Positions 21,420-34,265 of a stretch of 64,000 nt of DNA are shown in pieces (the stretch's first letter is position 1; every line of letters begins with the position of its first letter). Origin of the DNA: Agapanthus africanus (Eukaryota > Streptophyta > Magnoliopsida > Asparagales > Amaryllidaceae); contig JASDDO010000001.1 of NCBI GenBank assembly GCA_030015575.1, forward strand, positions 326,401,595-326,465,594, written 5' to 3'. Position numbers and translations under genes: made by a program. Below the pieces are notes generated by a model. That model searched no databases. It had not been told where the DNA came from and worked only from the letters and a program-made list of their open reading frames with translations.

Positions 21420-24400
21420 TGTAACATTTCAAAAAAAATAAAATATTATTTTTGGCAATTTTATAATTTAATAATATTTTATTGAATATTTTAATATTTT
21501 TGTATTATTAAATACAAATAAATAGGAAAAATTTTAGAAAAATTATGGAAAATTCTAAAATATGGTAATTTATAGAATTATTCCATTTTTAAGTTTTTGT
21601 GATTAATTATATGATAATCTAGTGTTAATCGTGATTAAAAATCGCTAATTGGATTTTTGGCTTTTTTGTACAAAAATGTGCACATATCATTTTCTACACT
21701 TGTTACACTTGTGTTACTTTTCTATTGCCATGTTTGTTCTTTTGGGTTCACTATTTGAGTGAGAAGGATTTATGGAGAAAAGAAAAGAAAAGGAAAAGAT
21801 AAAGCATTATGAGAGAGAGAGAGGGTAGGTATAGGTCAACTTGCTTTTTGAACCATACCCCCATCATTTTCCATCTCATTTTCTCTCTCCCCTCTCCTAG
21901 ACCTGCTGCTGCTCCAGCCCTTCCCTCTTCTTCCTCCTCCCTCTTCAACCTAGATCCACCATTAAAACCTAATCAAAACCCTATTCTCATTTCACAAAAA
22001 ATGTTCCCAAGCTCACCAGCAACCTATTAGACTAAGGATGAGCTGATTTGGAGAACTTTGAGCAACTCAAGAATTTTCTTGAGTTGCCAAAGGAGGTAAT
22101 TTATGCACCCTCAAGTACTATTTTGATTTCCTTATGCATCAATTCTAGTTTCATATCGATATTGTGTCGTTTTGTGGACCTTGGAGATTTCTAGTTAGGG
22201 TTTAGGTTAAATCTGAATTCAAGGGTGAAATTGAGGCTTGTTTTGACCTTAGAACCCCTTGTGTGATACTAATTTGGACCTAAACCTGAACTTGAACCCA
22301 GAATACGGATTTAGCAAATCGATATCTGGAAAAACTGTAAATCTGGAGTTGTATTTAGGAATCTGCTATCACCCCGAGACCCCTAAAATAAAATTGATTG
22401 GACAGTGAGATGTGTAGGTACCCTAGAACCACCATACAAAGCCCTAGCCCCCACCTCCTCTTCCAGGCAGCAGATTTAATCCATTTGGCCGCAATTTGCG
22501 GCCTGGGTCCCACCATTTTGTCTCGTGTTTGTTCTGTAACTCCTACATGTATATTTTAGGCCCCTGGCATGTATAGATTTGTCTAGTTTGACCTAGGGTA
22601 AAATCTGGAGCATTATTCCTTAGTTGCTGTTTTGGATTCGTGTTTCCGTATTCCATATTTTCAATTCTGAATTTGCGTATTTCGTTTTACCTCGACTATT
22701 TGGCGTTTATACGACGATATCGAGGATTGATTGATGGTTTTGAAGGCGTGCCCGTAGGTACTAACCTATAGGCCCCTTATCGTATCGTTTTGGGTTTCGC
22801 ATGCCATTTTAGTTTTGAATTGGTTTTGATACGCATTTGCGATACGTTAATGTGTAGGTACCCCATGAAGACTTCGGGACGACAAGAAAGCGCGTGGCGA
22901 CGTCGACAAATGAAGACGCAAGGTGAGTAGATTATATCTACAGAGGGAAGTCGGGTGGATGGCGTATAGCACCCCCGCAGTCCGTAGTTGATAGATTATA
23001 TATATTATATATGATAGTTATAGTATGACATGGTTACTTTGTTAAGGGTATTATGGATAGTTTAGGGTTAGAAGTTAACTAGTGTAGTTCATAGTCGTGA
23101 ACCCTAGAATAGATTTACACCAGCACATACACCCTTGCATATTCATTATACTTGCACTGTGTATGATGATATTGGACGACATTGGAGATGAGTCGATGAA
23201 ATTGGGCATTGTGCCGCGAGATCGGTGATTTGATATGATTCGTATTTGGGATACGACATGTGATTCTTGCGGGCTTTGGATGTGTGTTTACCCCTGCATT
23301 CATACTTTATAGATGATATCGATTTGTACTAGACTTAGATCAGTACCCCAGATTACGTGATATGATGATAATGATACATGATATTTGATGAAAGGAAAGT
23401 GATAATTACCCGTACCCAACTATTGGATGCTGTACGACGATTTACTGTACGAGCTTTATATTGATGATAGATCGGCACTCATGACTTGAGAATGTCATAT
23501 GATATACTGTATCGTACGCGATACTACTGAGGCGGGATCACCGACCACTATATATATATATTTATATCGACTCAGATTTAGGTGGTTTCCATACCCCTCC
23601 CGATTGACCTGATACTTAGATCAGTAGTTTGCATACTAGAGGTTAGGCTAGACCCGAGTCATACCTATTTCAAAAACTACGAATCAGGAATATCCTAAAG
23701 ACAAATAAAGGGATTCTACGGATACTTTAAAAAGGTGTATCTTTTCTTAAAAAAAACTGTAGCCCTTATTTTACTAAAAACCTTGATTTGTCTTACTTCA
23801 AATGGCATAATCGCATGGCATAATCGCATGACATATTGATGTAAACACTTCACTATTGCGTTGTTTTATTGGATTCCGCATTTTCAGTACTATTCGCATT
23901 GCATATCATGGGTTATTGCTATATTACCATCATGCTGTTAGGACACCAGTACCATTATCGATGATGCGTATGTTCCGCATACACTTGCTTGCCGGCTCAC
24001 ACACTTCATCATCGATAATTGCCATATCACTACACTGTAGTACCGTTGCATTCAGGATACGACCCTTGCAGGGCATACTTGTATACATACTCATTGTACA
24101 CTTATATTTGTACACATACTTGTTTGCACATACACAGATGATATTTCTAGATTTGGGAACCGCAAGATACTCTTTAAAACTGATTCATTTTAAAAGAGCG
24201 GCTTCCCCAATATGTGCATATCACTATTCCTTGTTGCATGATGTATCGATATGCTTACATTCTTTTATATGTCGCATATATCATGTTTTCTGATTATACG
24301 CATTGAGATATGTTGTTTCCATGATATTTCTGGATTTGGGAACCATGGCTATTTCAACTGAGAATATGTATTGTCTCTAAAAACCCGGTTTCCCTTGATA

Positions 24401-25884
24401 TGATATTTCAGTGCGTCTACCATGTGTTTTCTCGGTTCTGAAAGAGGCATATGAAACTCGATTTGAGGAGCGGTAGGTACCGTCTGCGGGTACATGGTGG
24501 ACCCGGTAAGGTACCCCGGGGCAAGAAGACTCATATATGTTAGACGGTAAGCCTGGCAGGGGAGCACTACCTACCGGTGATAGTATTTAGACTCGGCGGT
24601 TATCGTAGGGATACCGACCGGAGTATGTACGTTTGGATACGTCGAAATTCGAGGGTCGAAGCAGGGCACTCAGGTTTTCGAGATAGCGTATGATACGTAC
24701 CTATCAGGGCCAGTCTTGTTGATAGCGCCTGATAGACGAGGATTTACGTGCCGATGCTAGGCATAGGTTTCATGAGGTTTTCGAGTGTCGATGCTAGGCA
24801 CTTAGGTTCCATGATTTGATTATATCCTCATATTTCCATGCATATGCTTTACGATATTTGCATGCATGATGCTTATTGTCATTGGATGACAGGTGGACGG
24901 GATCCACATACATACAGACTTTTATTACATTGATCTTACTTCATTTGTATATATAACAGTGTATGAGGACGCTAATATATGTGTATTGATATCCATTTTT
25001 GATACTTCATCATATTTACTTCATGCAGACATACCCTATAGTTATGACATATTATTACCTGAGTACTTGGCACTACATACATGTTTAGATGTTACATTGC
25101 CACCTTGTCATGCTCCAGACTTACTCTTGAGGATTATATTATACTGATTGTTTTGTCCTAGGATTCTGTCTTGCATTCGGTTTCTTCTTGTAGATGTTTT
25201 CTATTCACGAGTTGGCAACCCACCCCCGTTGTACCACAGTTCTTGCAGGTTTGCCGTACAGGTTCCATTGCGGCATTTCTGGCACACTGCTTCTTTTGCA
25301 GGTGATTTGCTTTGGTAGGTGGGTTCTTTTGCATCCAGAACCACCATCGTACTTGTATTATTCATTATATCTAGAATTCCATCAACCAAAACTTGTATAT
25401 TGTTTCAGACTTAGACATTAGTGTTGTATTATTTCGACCTTAGAGTCGCGCTTAGTAGTATTACGGTTTTCATGCTTTGGAGCTTTCTTTTTGAGTTTTG
25501 ATCCTCGTCGTTCGGCGTTATATATTATTTTACTTGTGTGGTTGTGATCGTCGATTGACGAAGAGCTAGCTCCCGCTTGGGGATGCCTTTTATCATTGCA
25601 TATATATTGTTATTCTTGTTGTAACCCGTTCGGGGCCAGTTTTTACAACAGAAACTCTGCTGAAATTTTTAGAAAGGACTTTACATTTTTAAAATGCATA
25701 TTCGGCTTAGTTATTTAAAAACCTTGGCTTCAAACATGTTTTCTTCACTTCTTTAAACCAGTTTTCTTATTTACTCTTAAAATGGTTTTAGATTTCTGGG
25801 CTTTTGGCTTACTTGGATCAGATGGAGTCCTATAGATTTCATATGGTTCAGGTGCCAGTCACGTGCTCTTTTCGGGTCGTGACA
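21420..25884 (+). repeat. C 5' LTR
   Basis: 4465 bp, TGTAACATTTC to GGGTCGTGACA. It contains a pyrimidine-rich leader-like stretch at 21880-21960, an ATG-started island at 22001 ending before GTAATT at 22096, a second island at 22858-22922, a TATATATATA run near 23550, the 13-bp inverted repeat at 23954-24019 and direct GATGCTAGGCA repeats near 24754 and 24790. No long open frame is present. Confidence 0.85.
22858..22922 (+). other. Exon-like island 2 in C LTR
   Basis: 65 bp between TGTGTAG and GTGAGTAG, with an open frame starting MKTSGRQ. Its sequence is unlike the D1 and D2 islands, yet the flanking bases, length and GTGAGT are kept. It may be a short spliced exon of the LTR transcript; no expression evidence is available here. 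Confidence 0.4.
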
Positions 25885-25888
25885 AAGT

Positions 25889-25900
25889 TGGTATCAGAGC
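25889..25900 (+). other. Primer-binding site of C
   Basis: TGGTATCAGAGC begins four bases after the LTR end, complementary to initiator-methionine tRNA. Confidence 0.9.
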
Positions 25901-28260
25901 GCTAGGTTAACCTTGGTTCAAGTCTAAGTTTGACTATATGGAGCCTAGGGCGTCTATATATATACGGAACTTAGGCTTGACCTTACGGAACTTAGACTTA
26001 GTCGAGGGTGTATTAGACCCGAACTTTCGTCGCGTAGGATGACACTTGGTTGATGGAGTATGTGACTGTAGTAGAGTGACGTACCGTGTGTATGTTCCGC
26101 GGCATACTAACGATACGCTACTCCGCTTATGGAGCCTTAGGATGTACATTTCCTTGCACAGTATTATATTCCTTCCTATGATCTATCTTCATCGGTACTG
26201 GTTATGATTTGCTGCCACGATTGCATGGGTAGAGAGAGCTACGGCTAGAGTTGCGTCAGCTTGTGCTCGTCATGGACGAGGACTGACCAGGGCGTGATTC
26301 CAGAGACATACGATTGCGTTGAGAGGCGTCGTCTTATTGTGTTTTCGCGCCACGAGCGTTTGGTGGATTGGTTTTACGAGATTTCTCAGACGTGCCGATT
26401 GGTACCAGAGGATCAGGCTACTGCTAGAGGCCAGCCAGGATGTGATGACCTTCGATATACCGGTTATTCAGAATGATTGAGACGCTGTTCAGCGTACAGA
26501 TGAATGAGCCAGTTGCCGCTGTAAACGACGAGATATCACCCAGATTATTGGAGCTACTGCAGCATGAGTATATACTTAGAGTGATGGTAAGGTCGCTAGT
26601 CACCTGAGGATGAATGACTAGGACATGTGGTTCGTTCGCTTACCGATGCGAGGTCATCAGATAGATTGCTTCCAGCTAGAGACGACTTCATGCGGAGACG
26701 TTGAGAGTCGACAGAGACAATCGAATGTCAGGAGCCCATTTTCCAAGTTTAAAGTATATGGAAAGACATGCAGGCGATTCTATGGACCCTCTAGAAGAAT
26801 GAAACCCTAACTCGACTTAATGAACGTGTGAAAGCCTTTGAACCTTAGGGTTTGCGGCAGTTCCGCGGCACCATTAGTGAGGCTTGGGTTTGCCCTTCTA
26901 CGGCTGGACCACCGACACTGTGGCATGTATTCGATACTATTAAACTGTACTCAAGATGTTGATCTCTTCGGGGATTATGAGGTTCTGACGAGTCGATCGA
27001 ATATTTTGACATCATTTGGATATCATGTGATGGGACACACTGCTTGGGAGACTCCAGATGCGAGCATAGCCGTTGGATCACAGTCCGTGCAGCCACGATG
27101 GGACGAGTCCAAATCAGTCGACATAGAAGCAGAGTGAAGTAAAGAGTTCACAAGAGATTTCGACGAGATGACGTCCTACTCCGCAGACATCAGAGATGCG
27201 ATACACACGTAGAGGCAATGTATATGGATATACCTTCCAGGAGGAGTCGCGAGGGGTATGCTACTGTTCCGGAACAAGAAACAGATATAGAAAAGATAAT
27301 AACTTCTGGGAAATTCGGCAGAAATGAGATTTGAGAGAGACCTCGACAGGACCTTTCTGGAATGTTATACGAGAAGACGTGGACCCAGGAGTGGTTATAC
27401 TGCGCACACCCAGCAGGCCAAAGTTCGGCATCGTCGACGAGATAGTTGACCAGGTTCGGATAAAGGACTTCATCCAGTTGCGTTGTGAGTTGATCGAAGA
27501 CGGACGAGTATTGAGTTTTCCTCCGTTGGTTGGGACGCGTTCCCGAGGACCTGTTCGGCCAGATATCTTCTACAGAATGATGAAGCTACAGAGTACGCGA
27601 TTTCGAGTCTGTGCGAGAGACTTCGGATGGATTATAGCCGAGAACATTGCAGTGGGCAGATAGAGACGTGACGTCGCAATGGACGATGATACAGACAAGC
27701 GGGACAAGAAGTTCGTGCGAGATGCAGACGAGCTGTTACTACTTCCCGTTAAGATTTAATGGTCGGATATGCTTACAGAGGCATTGGGATACGGCCAGTT
27801 TCCGAGGAAATGTGTGCAGACACTCAGATGACCAGAGAATGAGAAAGGATTATGCAAGAGTACCAGCCTCCGTACAGATCGGCATAGGCATGATTGGAAG
27901 AGACCTTGAGTAGGATTCCTTCCAGGACACTGCTGCAATGATATTTGCACCCAGGATTAGGTGTGTCACGTGCATTCAGAGAGCCAGAGGCCGACGCCAG
28001 TGATATGCTGCTTTACGAGTGGTCGTGATGATTGACCGAGAGATGATCAGAGAAGTGCCAGAACGGAATCGTCCCCGTTAGCACACCTGACAGGGCCGAT
28101 GAGCCGATGGATCGTGAGATTGGTAATCCACAGAGCAGATAAAGACCCAGAGACAGAGGACGCCAGACCGTAAGCAAGGGGCAAGTAGATATCTTGCGCT
28201 GCTATTATTGGATGCACCGGCACCTTCTCGACCTTGAAGGAAGAACTACCGACGACGGTA
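25901..28260 (+). pseudogene. C interior: coding-dead region, possibly gag-derived
   Basis: About 2.4 kb with only short frames in all directions. A stretch near 28190-28240 reads like a worn zinc knuckle (Cys-Tyr-Tyr then His in spacing), which would fit a Gypsy gag end, but this is weak. No protease, RT, RNase H or integrase motif is visible. It also holds the segment shared with family B (26782-26935). Many breaks; no function expected. Confidence 0.5.
26782..26935 (+). repeat. Segment shared with family B leader
   Basis: This is the C counterpart of 8201-8360, starting ATGGACCCTCTAGAAGA and including CCCTTCTACGGCTGGACC. It carries more changes than the B copies do among themselves. Confidence 0.65.
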
Positions 28261-28884
28261 TTTATGATTTGTGATTTTGTGATTCGATTATCACGTATCC
28301 GTCATCTTGGATTTCGGTATTTTGGGCGTTCTATTTGCATGATTTAGTTTTGATGACTGAGTTTTATGATATTTGTTTTCTTGCACCCATTGGATATTTA
28401 TATTTTGCGCATAGTTATTACATTTGAGATATTGATTGCGATTCCATGCCTATTTCATGCAGTGATGTGATTTACGTTTCCAGCATAGTTTTCATGCACC
28501 TTTAGTGTTTTGATATACGATTTTGGTGCACGCTAGATGCACTAAATCGGGATTCTTCGTGCATGTCCGATGCACCTGATTTTGCTATCAGGCACATACG
28601 TTGCCTATGACAGATGTTTCGTGCACACCCGTTGCACCTAGATGTTGTTTTGTGCCCATGTATGGCACATTTATGGATTTTGATTTCCTTGCGCACCAGA
28701 CACACAGGATATTCTTATATATACATTTTGGGGATTGATTTCTTATAGAGCAGTACATTTTTATGATATTCGCGATGTATTGATGGTTTCGGAGCCCCGA
28801 CAATTTCGATTTTTACTGAAATGTTTTGGTATTTGGGGGTTTAAATTTAAATTCGGGGACCGAATTTATTTAAGCGGGGAAGAT
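28261..28884 (+). other. C 3' non-coding region and polypurine tract
   Basis: AT-rich, without open frames, it includes the hairpin array and ends in AAGCGGGGAAGAT (28872-28884), the polypurine tract just before the 3' LTR. Confidence 0.7.
28525..28700 (+). repeat. Array of hairpins with about 31-bp period and 7-nt loops
   Basis: Five successive inverted repeats have 4-6 bp stems and 7-nt loops: GTGCA/TGCAC (28526-28542), GTGCA/TGCAC (28559-28575), AGGCA/TGCCT (28590-28606), GTGCA/TGCAC (28621-28637) and TGTGCC/GGCACA (28651-28669). Starts are 30-33 bp apart. A sixth, worn unit follows near 28685. The stem of unit 3 differs by paired changes. It lies 200-350 bp before the 3' LTR. Confidence 0.7.
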
Positions 28885-30237
28885 TGTAACATTTCAAAAA
28901 AAATAAAATATTAGTTTTGGCAATTTTATAATTTAATAATATTTTATTGAATATTTTAATATTTTTGTATTATTAAATACAAATAAATAGGAAAACTTTT
29001 AGAAAAATTATGGAAAATTCTAAAATAGGGTAATTTATAGAATTATGCCATTTTAAAGTTTTTGTGATTAATTATATGATAATTTAGTGTTAATCGCGAT
29101 TAAAAATCGCTAATTCCATTTTTGGCTTTTTTGTGCAAAAATGTGCACATATCATTTTCCACACATGTTACACATGTGTTACTTTTCTATTGCCATGGTT
29201 GTTCTTTTGGGTTCACTATTTGAGTGAGAAGGATTTATGGAGAAAAGAAAAGAAAAGGAAAAGATAAAGCATTATGAGAGAGAGAGGGGGTAGGTATAGG
29301 TCAACTTGCTTTTTGAACCATACCCCCATCATTTTCCATCTCATTTTCTCTCTCCCCTCTCCTAGACCTGCTGCTGCTCTAGCCCCTCCCTCTTCTTCCT
29401 CCTCCCTCTTCAACCTAGATCCACCATTAAAACCTAATCAAAACCCTATCCTCATTTCACAAAAAATGTTCCCAAGCTCACCAGCAACCTATTGGACTAA
29501 GGAGGAGCTGATTTGGAGAACTTTGAGCAACTCAAGAATTTTCTTGAGTTGCCAAAAGAGGTAATTTCTGCACCCACAAGTAGTATTTCAATTTCCTTAT
29601 GCATCAATTCTAGTTTCATATCGATATTGTGTCGTTTTGTGGACCTTAGAGATTTCTAGTTAGGGTTTAGGTTAGATCTGAATTCAAGGGTGAAATTGAG
29701 GCTTGTTTTCACCCTAGAACCCCTTGTGTGATACTAATTTGGACCTAAACCAGAACTTGAACCCAGAATACGGATTTAGCAAATCGATATCTGGAAAAAC
29801 TGTAAATCTGGAGTTATATTTAGGAATCTGCTATCACCCCGAGACCCCTAAAATAAAATTGATTGGACAGTGAGATGTGCAGGTACCCTAGAACCACCAT
29901 ACAAGACCTAGCCCCCACCTCCTCTTCCAAGCCGCAGATTTAATCTGTTTGGCAGCAATTTGCGGCCTGGGTCCCACCATTTTGTCTCGTGTTTGTTCTG
30001 TAGCTCCTACATGTATATTTTAGGCCCCTGGCATGTATAGATTTGTCTAGTTTGACCTAGGGTAAAATTTGGAGCATTATTCCTTAGTTGCTGTTTTGGA
30101 TTCGTGTTTCCATATTCCATATTTTCAATTTTGAATTTGCGTATTTCGTTTTACTTCGACTATTTGGCGTTTATACGACGATATCGAGGATTGATTGATG
30201 GGTTTGAAGGCGTGCCCGTAGGTTCTAACCTATAGGC
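28885..30237 (+). repeat. C 3' LTR, first part
   Basis: It starts TGTAACATTTC and aligns with 21420-22772. It is cut by B2 at 30238; TAGGC (30233-30237) is the likely target copy. An ATG-started frame at 29466 ends at a GTAATT donor-like site at 29561, the counterpart of the 22001 island. Confidence 0.85.
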
Positions 30238-32048
30238 TGTTAGTTGTATGTATGCCCTAGAGGCCAGTATTGTACAGATGATGTATATTATATTGGATGC
30301 TTGGACATATATAGAGACGAATTTCTTGCTCGACATGATAGTATGCTATCTGGTTGATCATTATCTTAACATGTACACTAGTCTCTTTAAACTGTCTTAT
30401 AGTTACATGTTGATAAAGCCCTTAGGATGTGTACTTGACTACCTGGACTATGATGCAGATCATACTAGTGGGGACATGGTAGTCCATAGGTACATCCTTC
30501 AAGGTCCCTAGTCGTGGGTGTATCGAGACGGGGCATCGATATACCAGAGTAGACTAGCGTATACGCTTCTCGACCCATGAGATGGGCGATGGATGATCCC
30601 ATATCCAATTGTGTTTGACATCAGAGATAGTATACGGGTGCTCAGTGGAGACTGGGTACACTGGACGGACTCGCCCAGAACTCCCAGATGGTATAATACC
30701 TCACGTCAGATGGCAGTTCTCAGGTGACACTTGTGCAGGTTAGTCTGTAGACCCGAGATCATCATAGAGTCTTGTATGATTCCCACTGTGCTTCGATCTC
30801 CACCTTACCACATCCATGAGGGCATGCAAAACGGTGGTTTTTAGGTACAGTCCCGAGTCATATGGAGGCAATGAGCGATAGGAGGGGTTTTCGTCTCTCC
30901 CGGTATTGGGGGTTGATGTTGCGCTGTGCTCGATTGGCCGTAACAGGGAAGTCTCTGGCCAGGGCTGATCAGAGATTTGTTGGTAAGTGTTACCAGTAGT
31001 TTCTCGACCCGTTATGAGCCTAACATCGGCACGACTTATCGGTTATTGGGGTCTGACGTTTACCACCCCTAGACTTGATATGCGACATATCAGACGAACA
31101 GACCGGACTGTACGGTAAGTGTTACTGGTTGGATTCACAGGAGTGTGAGCGGGCTTACTCGTTGATCTTCTGATCGCTCAATACCCGGGTGGCCGTTACG
31201 TTTAGCAGACCGCTTGCGGCTTGTGGGTGCTTGATATGATCATCATCTGCTGCCGGCGTATTGACGAGTCTTTAGAGTCCTACACAGAGGTTTCCTGGCT
31301 CAAGCGAAACGAAATAGGAGCGCATATGAGATATATGCGGGACCGAGAATAATGCGTGTATGTGATACCGTATTTCATTCTCGCGATGAATGTTTCAATT
31401 GGTTGTATGCGATATAACCCTGTTATCGAATCATTGATTCGATAAATCGATACATTGAATACTAGTCGGTTATGTGCGACATGACCGGATCATTGAATCA
31501 AGTGTTGATTTAATGATTTAATGTATAATTATATATTTGATATATTACTTTGCATTAACTATTATTGGTTCATTTTAAAAGGATTTTCTCACTTGTTGTG
31601 CACATTGTATATGTGATATATTTTTGTGTGCACTTGATTGTATCATGTTTGATGATACATGCTAACTTGAGTTTGTGTAAAGATTAAACCGTGGTTATAT
31701 GAATGGTTAGGGTTTTGTTTACTTATTCATTTATTTATATTGATTATTTATTTTGGAAAAGAAAAGGGAAATGGTTGCTTTCCTTGGTTCTTTCATGAAG
31801 CTTCATGAAGAGTTGAAAAGGTTGACCATTTTGTTTTCTTCTCTTAACCTAACCATTCACCTAACCCTAGTTTGCTCTCTACACTTGACCATAGTTAGGA
31901 TATGATAAGTATTCATATTATTATTCTTTTTAAAAGAGAACTTATCATATTCTATCATCTTCTTCTTCTCCTTCATCAAGAAGAAAAGCTTGCCTCCATT
32001 AATGGCATCTTGAGTAAAAGAGTGAGAAATCCAATTCTAAAGTGAACC
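30238..32048 (+). repeat. B2 5' LTR, first part
   Basis: It starts TGTTAGTTGTATG and runs 1811 bp to the A2 insertion. GAACC at 32044-32048 and again at 42071-42075 is the A2 target duplication. Confidence 0.9.
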
Positions 32049-34265
32049 TGTAAGTGCACGGCGGCACCCCGGCCGTCAATCCGACGCCGGAATGCGGAAG
32101 CGGTGATAAACTTAAATTTTTGCGGACTTTGCAAACCGGCACCACCGCGCACTAAACTCCGGATCGTAACCATTAAACTAGTCTAGCTAACTAACAAGAG
32201 GGGAAGAGATGTACCGACTGATCCGAGTCCTCCGGTCTTCATCTCCACTCCGATCTCCTCGCGGGATCTCCGTCTGTCTCCTCCTCGTCGGAAAGGGCAC
32301 CACATCGCCTGTAGCTTTTACGGGCTCCCACCTCAATACCGAGGCAACTCGGGCGCGAAGCTGGCGAATCGACGCGTCCAAGATTTGCTGTAGGAAGTGT
32401 AGTGTAGAATACGCTTTGTCTCAATGGGGTTTATAGTTGCCTTGATGGAGGAATGGTCTAAAGAAAATTGGTGCTTTCAATTTTCTAGCAAATGGAATGA
32501 GATGGATGATTAAATTCTTTCACCAAAATGAGAACTCTCATTTTTCTCTCCTCACCCAAAATGTTGGCCGGCCATTATGCTTGAGGAATTGTGGTGGAGG
32601 GTGAAACAAAAAACAAGAGGGAGGTGAGTGTAGGAGAATGGAAGTGGTGACTCTAAACAAACATACACCATGCTTCAACTTTAATCAAACCATACCCTTT
32701 CCAATCACATTAAAGCAAGCATGGAGGATAGATATGAAAGCTATCATAATCATCACAATTGCATAAAACCCCTCCACAAAAAGTTATTTGCGAACTTGCA
32801 AATAACCCCCCTCCATCGGAAAAGTCCGGCCGGGAAAGAACAAAGGAAAACCGGCCGGAACGGAATGCAAACTGGCAACTCCAGAAAACTGGTCCCGTAA
32901 TAAATTACAGGAAAACCCCGATACTGTGCATACACACCCGCATCTGTATTCCGTCCGGATACAAATGCAAAGAGACAAAATCTACACTGTACTAAACTAG
33001 GATCCGGCTTAAACCAAAGCCGGCTAGTACTATCCGTTCGATCCTGATCCGTGCAATACCGCACGTATCTGTTCGAACCCTGCCATATACCTATACGGCT
33101 ACTAGTACAAACCGTCCGATCATGATCCGTGCAATACCGCACGTATCTGATCGGACCCTGCCATATCTCCATACGGCCTCTACAGCGTTTCGCCCGAAAG
33201 CTTGAGTAACTGAAAGTGTGGTGGACTCTAAAGACTCGTCAATACTATGGCTGTGGATTTAACCACTAGCACGTCAGAGGTATAAGCCAATACGTGACGG
33301 GCCACCAGCTATTGACTAAAAGGGACGTCGATGAGCGAACTCATCCTGACATCCTACTGAGCCTGTCAGTGACAATATCCGTGCAGTACGGTCCGTTCGT
33401 CTATGAGCATCGCATGGCGGGCCTAGGGGGTTGGTAAAAGTCAGACCCCCAAAAGCGGTACAAGTCGTGTCGGAGTGTAGCCCAGAACACCCTGAGATAC
33501 TACTGGAATACCTACCAGTAAATCTCCTTGCCTTGGCCAAGGACTTTGTGTAATGGCTCTCCTAGACACAGCACGACCTCACCCCCAATACCGGGAGAGA
33601 CGAACCCCTGAAGATACGCTCACTGCCTCCATGTGGCTCGGGACTGTACCCAACTAAAACCTGTTTGCACGACTCCTTTGAGCCGTGGTAGGGTAGTAAT
33701 CAAAGTACAGTGGGAACTCACACGAGACAAATGACGATCCCCAGGTCGATGAACTAACCTGCACACATGTCACCAGGGAACTGCCATCTGACGTCTGGTA
33801 TATGACCAACTAGCAGGTTCCCGGCGAGTCCTGTCCGGTGTACTCATAACCCAATGAGCACCTGTATACATCTTAGGTGATCCAACTGACACCAGTGGCT
33901 TGTGAGACCGGCCACCGCCCCTCGACGGGGTCTCGACTGTATACACTAGTCTACTAATGGAGTATCGATGCCCGGTCTCGAAACTCCCACGACTAGGGAC
34001 CTTTTAAGGATATGCTTGTAGACCCCAGCTCCCACTTATATGATCGCCCTCATACTGCTGGTGGTCAAGCAAGAATCCTAGGGGCTCTATCAACGTGTAA
34101 TAGCGACGTGTCATGTCACTTAAAACAGTACACGATGATAAAGGTAAACCAGATAGCATACTATCATCTCGAGTAAGACTGTCCTACCGGGATAGGTCCT
34201 CCCTCAATCATTACAATCACGTACCTGTGACCTAATAATTGACTCTGAGGGCACTATCTCCAACA
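32049..34265 (-). repeat. A2 3' LTR
   Basis: On the minus strand it runs TGTTGGAGATAG (at 34265) to GCACTTACA (at 32049). It is almost identical to 39854-42070. Several short frames inside it repeat exactly in the other LTR and match no family I know. Confidence 0.95.

Larger units (their letters stand above)
21420..30237 (+). mobile_element. C: LARD-like long-LTR element with about 4.5 kb LTRs (3' LTR continues beyond window)
   Basis: The 5' LTR 21420-25884 (4465 bp) is followed by a primer site, a 3000-bp interior without recognisable pol, a polypurine tract, and the first 1353 bp of the 3' LTR before B2 interrupts it. GGTTA at 21415-21419 is the likely target copy in D2. LTRs differ by roughly 3 percent over the shared 1.35 kb by eye, so C is older than A2, B1 and B3. 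Long LTRs and a short interior without pol match the LARD class; the LTR tips TGTAAC...GTCGTGACA and primer site suggest a Gypsy origin, possibly Tekay/Del-like. It is broken as a coding element. Confidence 0.8.

Noticed and set aside
23550-23572. TA-rich run as a microsatellite or promoter
   Set aside because: Too short and without supporting context to call a promoter; reported only as part of the C LTR.
23856-24293. 145-codon frame with hydrophobic stretches
   Set aside because: It falls in the C LTR over the inverted repeat and minisatellite remnant and is not kept in D1.
25889-25900. tRNA-like sequence
   Set aside because: It is only the 12-base primer complement of initiator tRNA; no full tRNA fold is present here or at the other primer sites.
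32753-33172. 139-codon frame, repeated at 40558-40947
   Set aside because: It lies inside the A2 LTRs and recurs only because the two LTRs are nearly identical; no domain is visible and the A1 LTR does not keep it.
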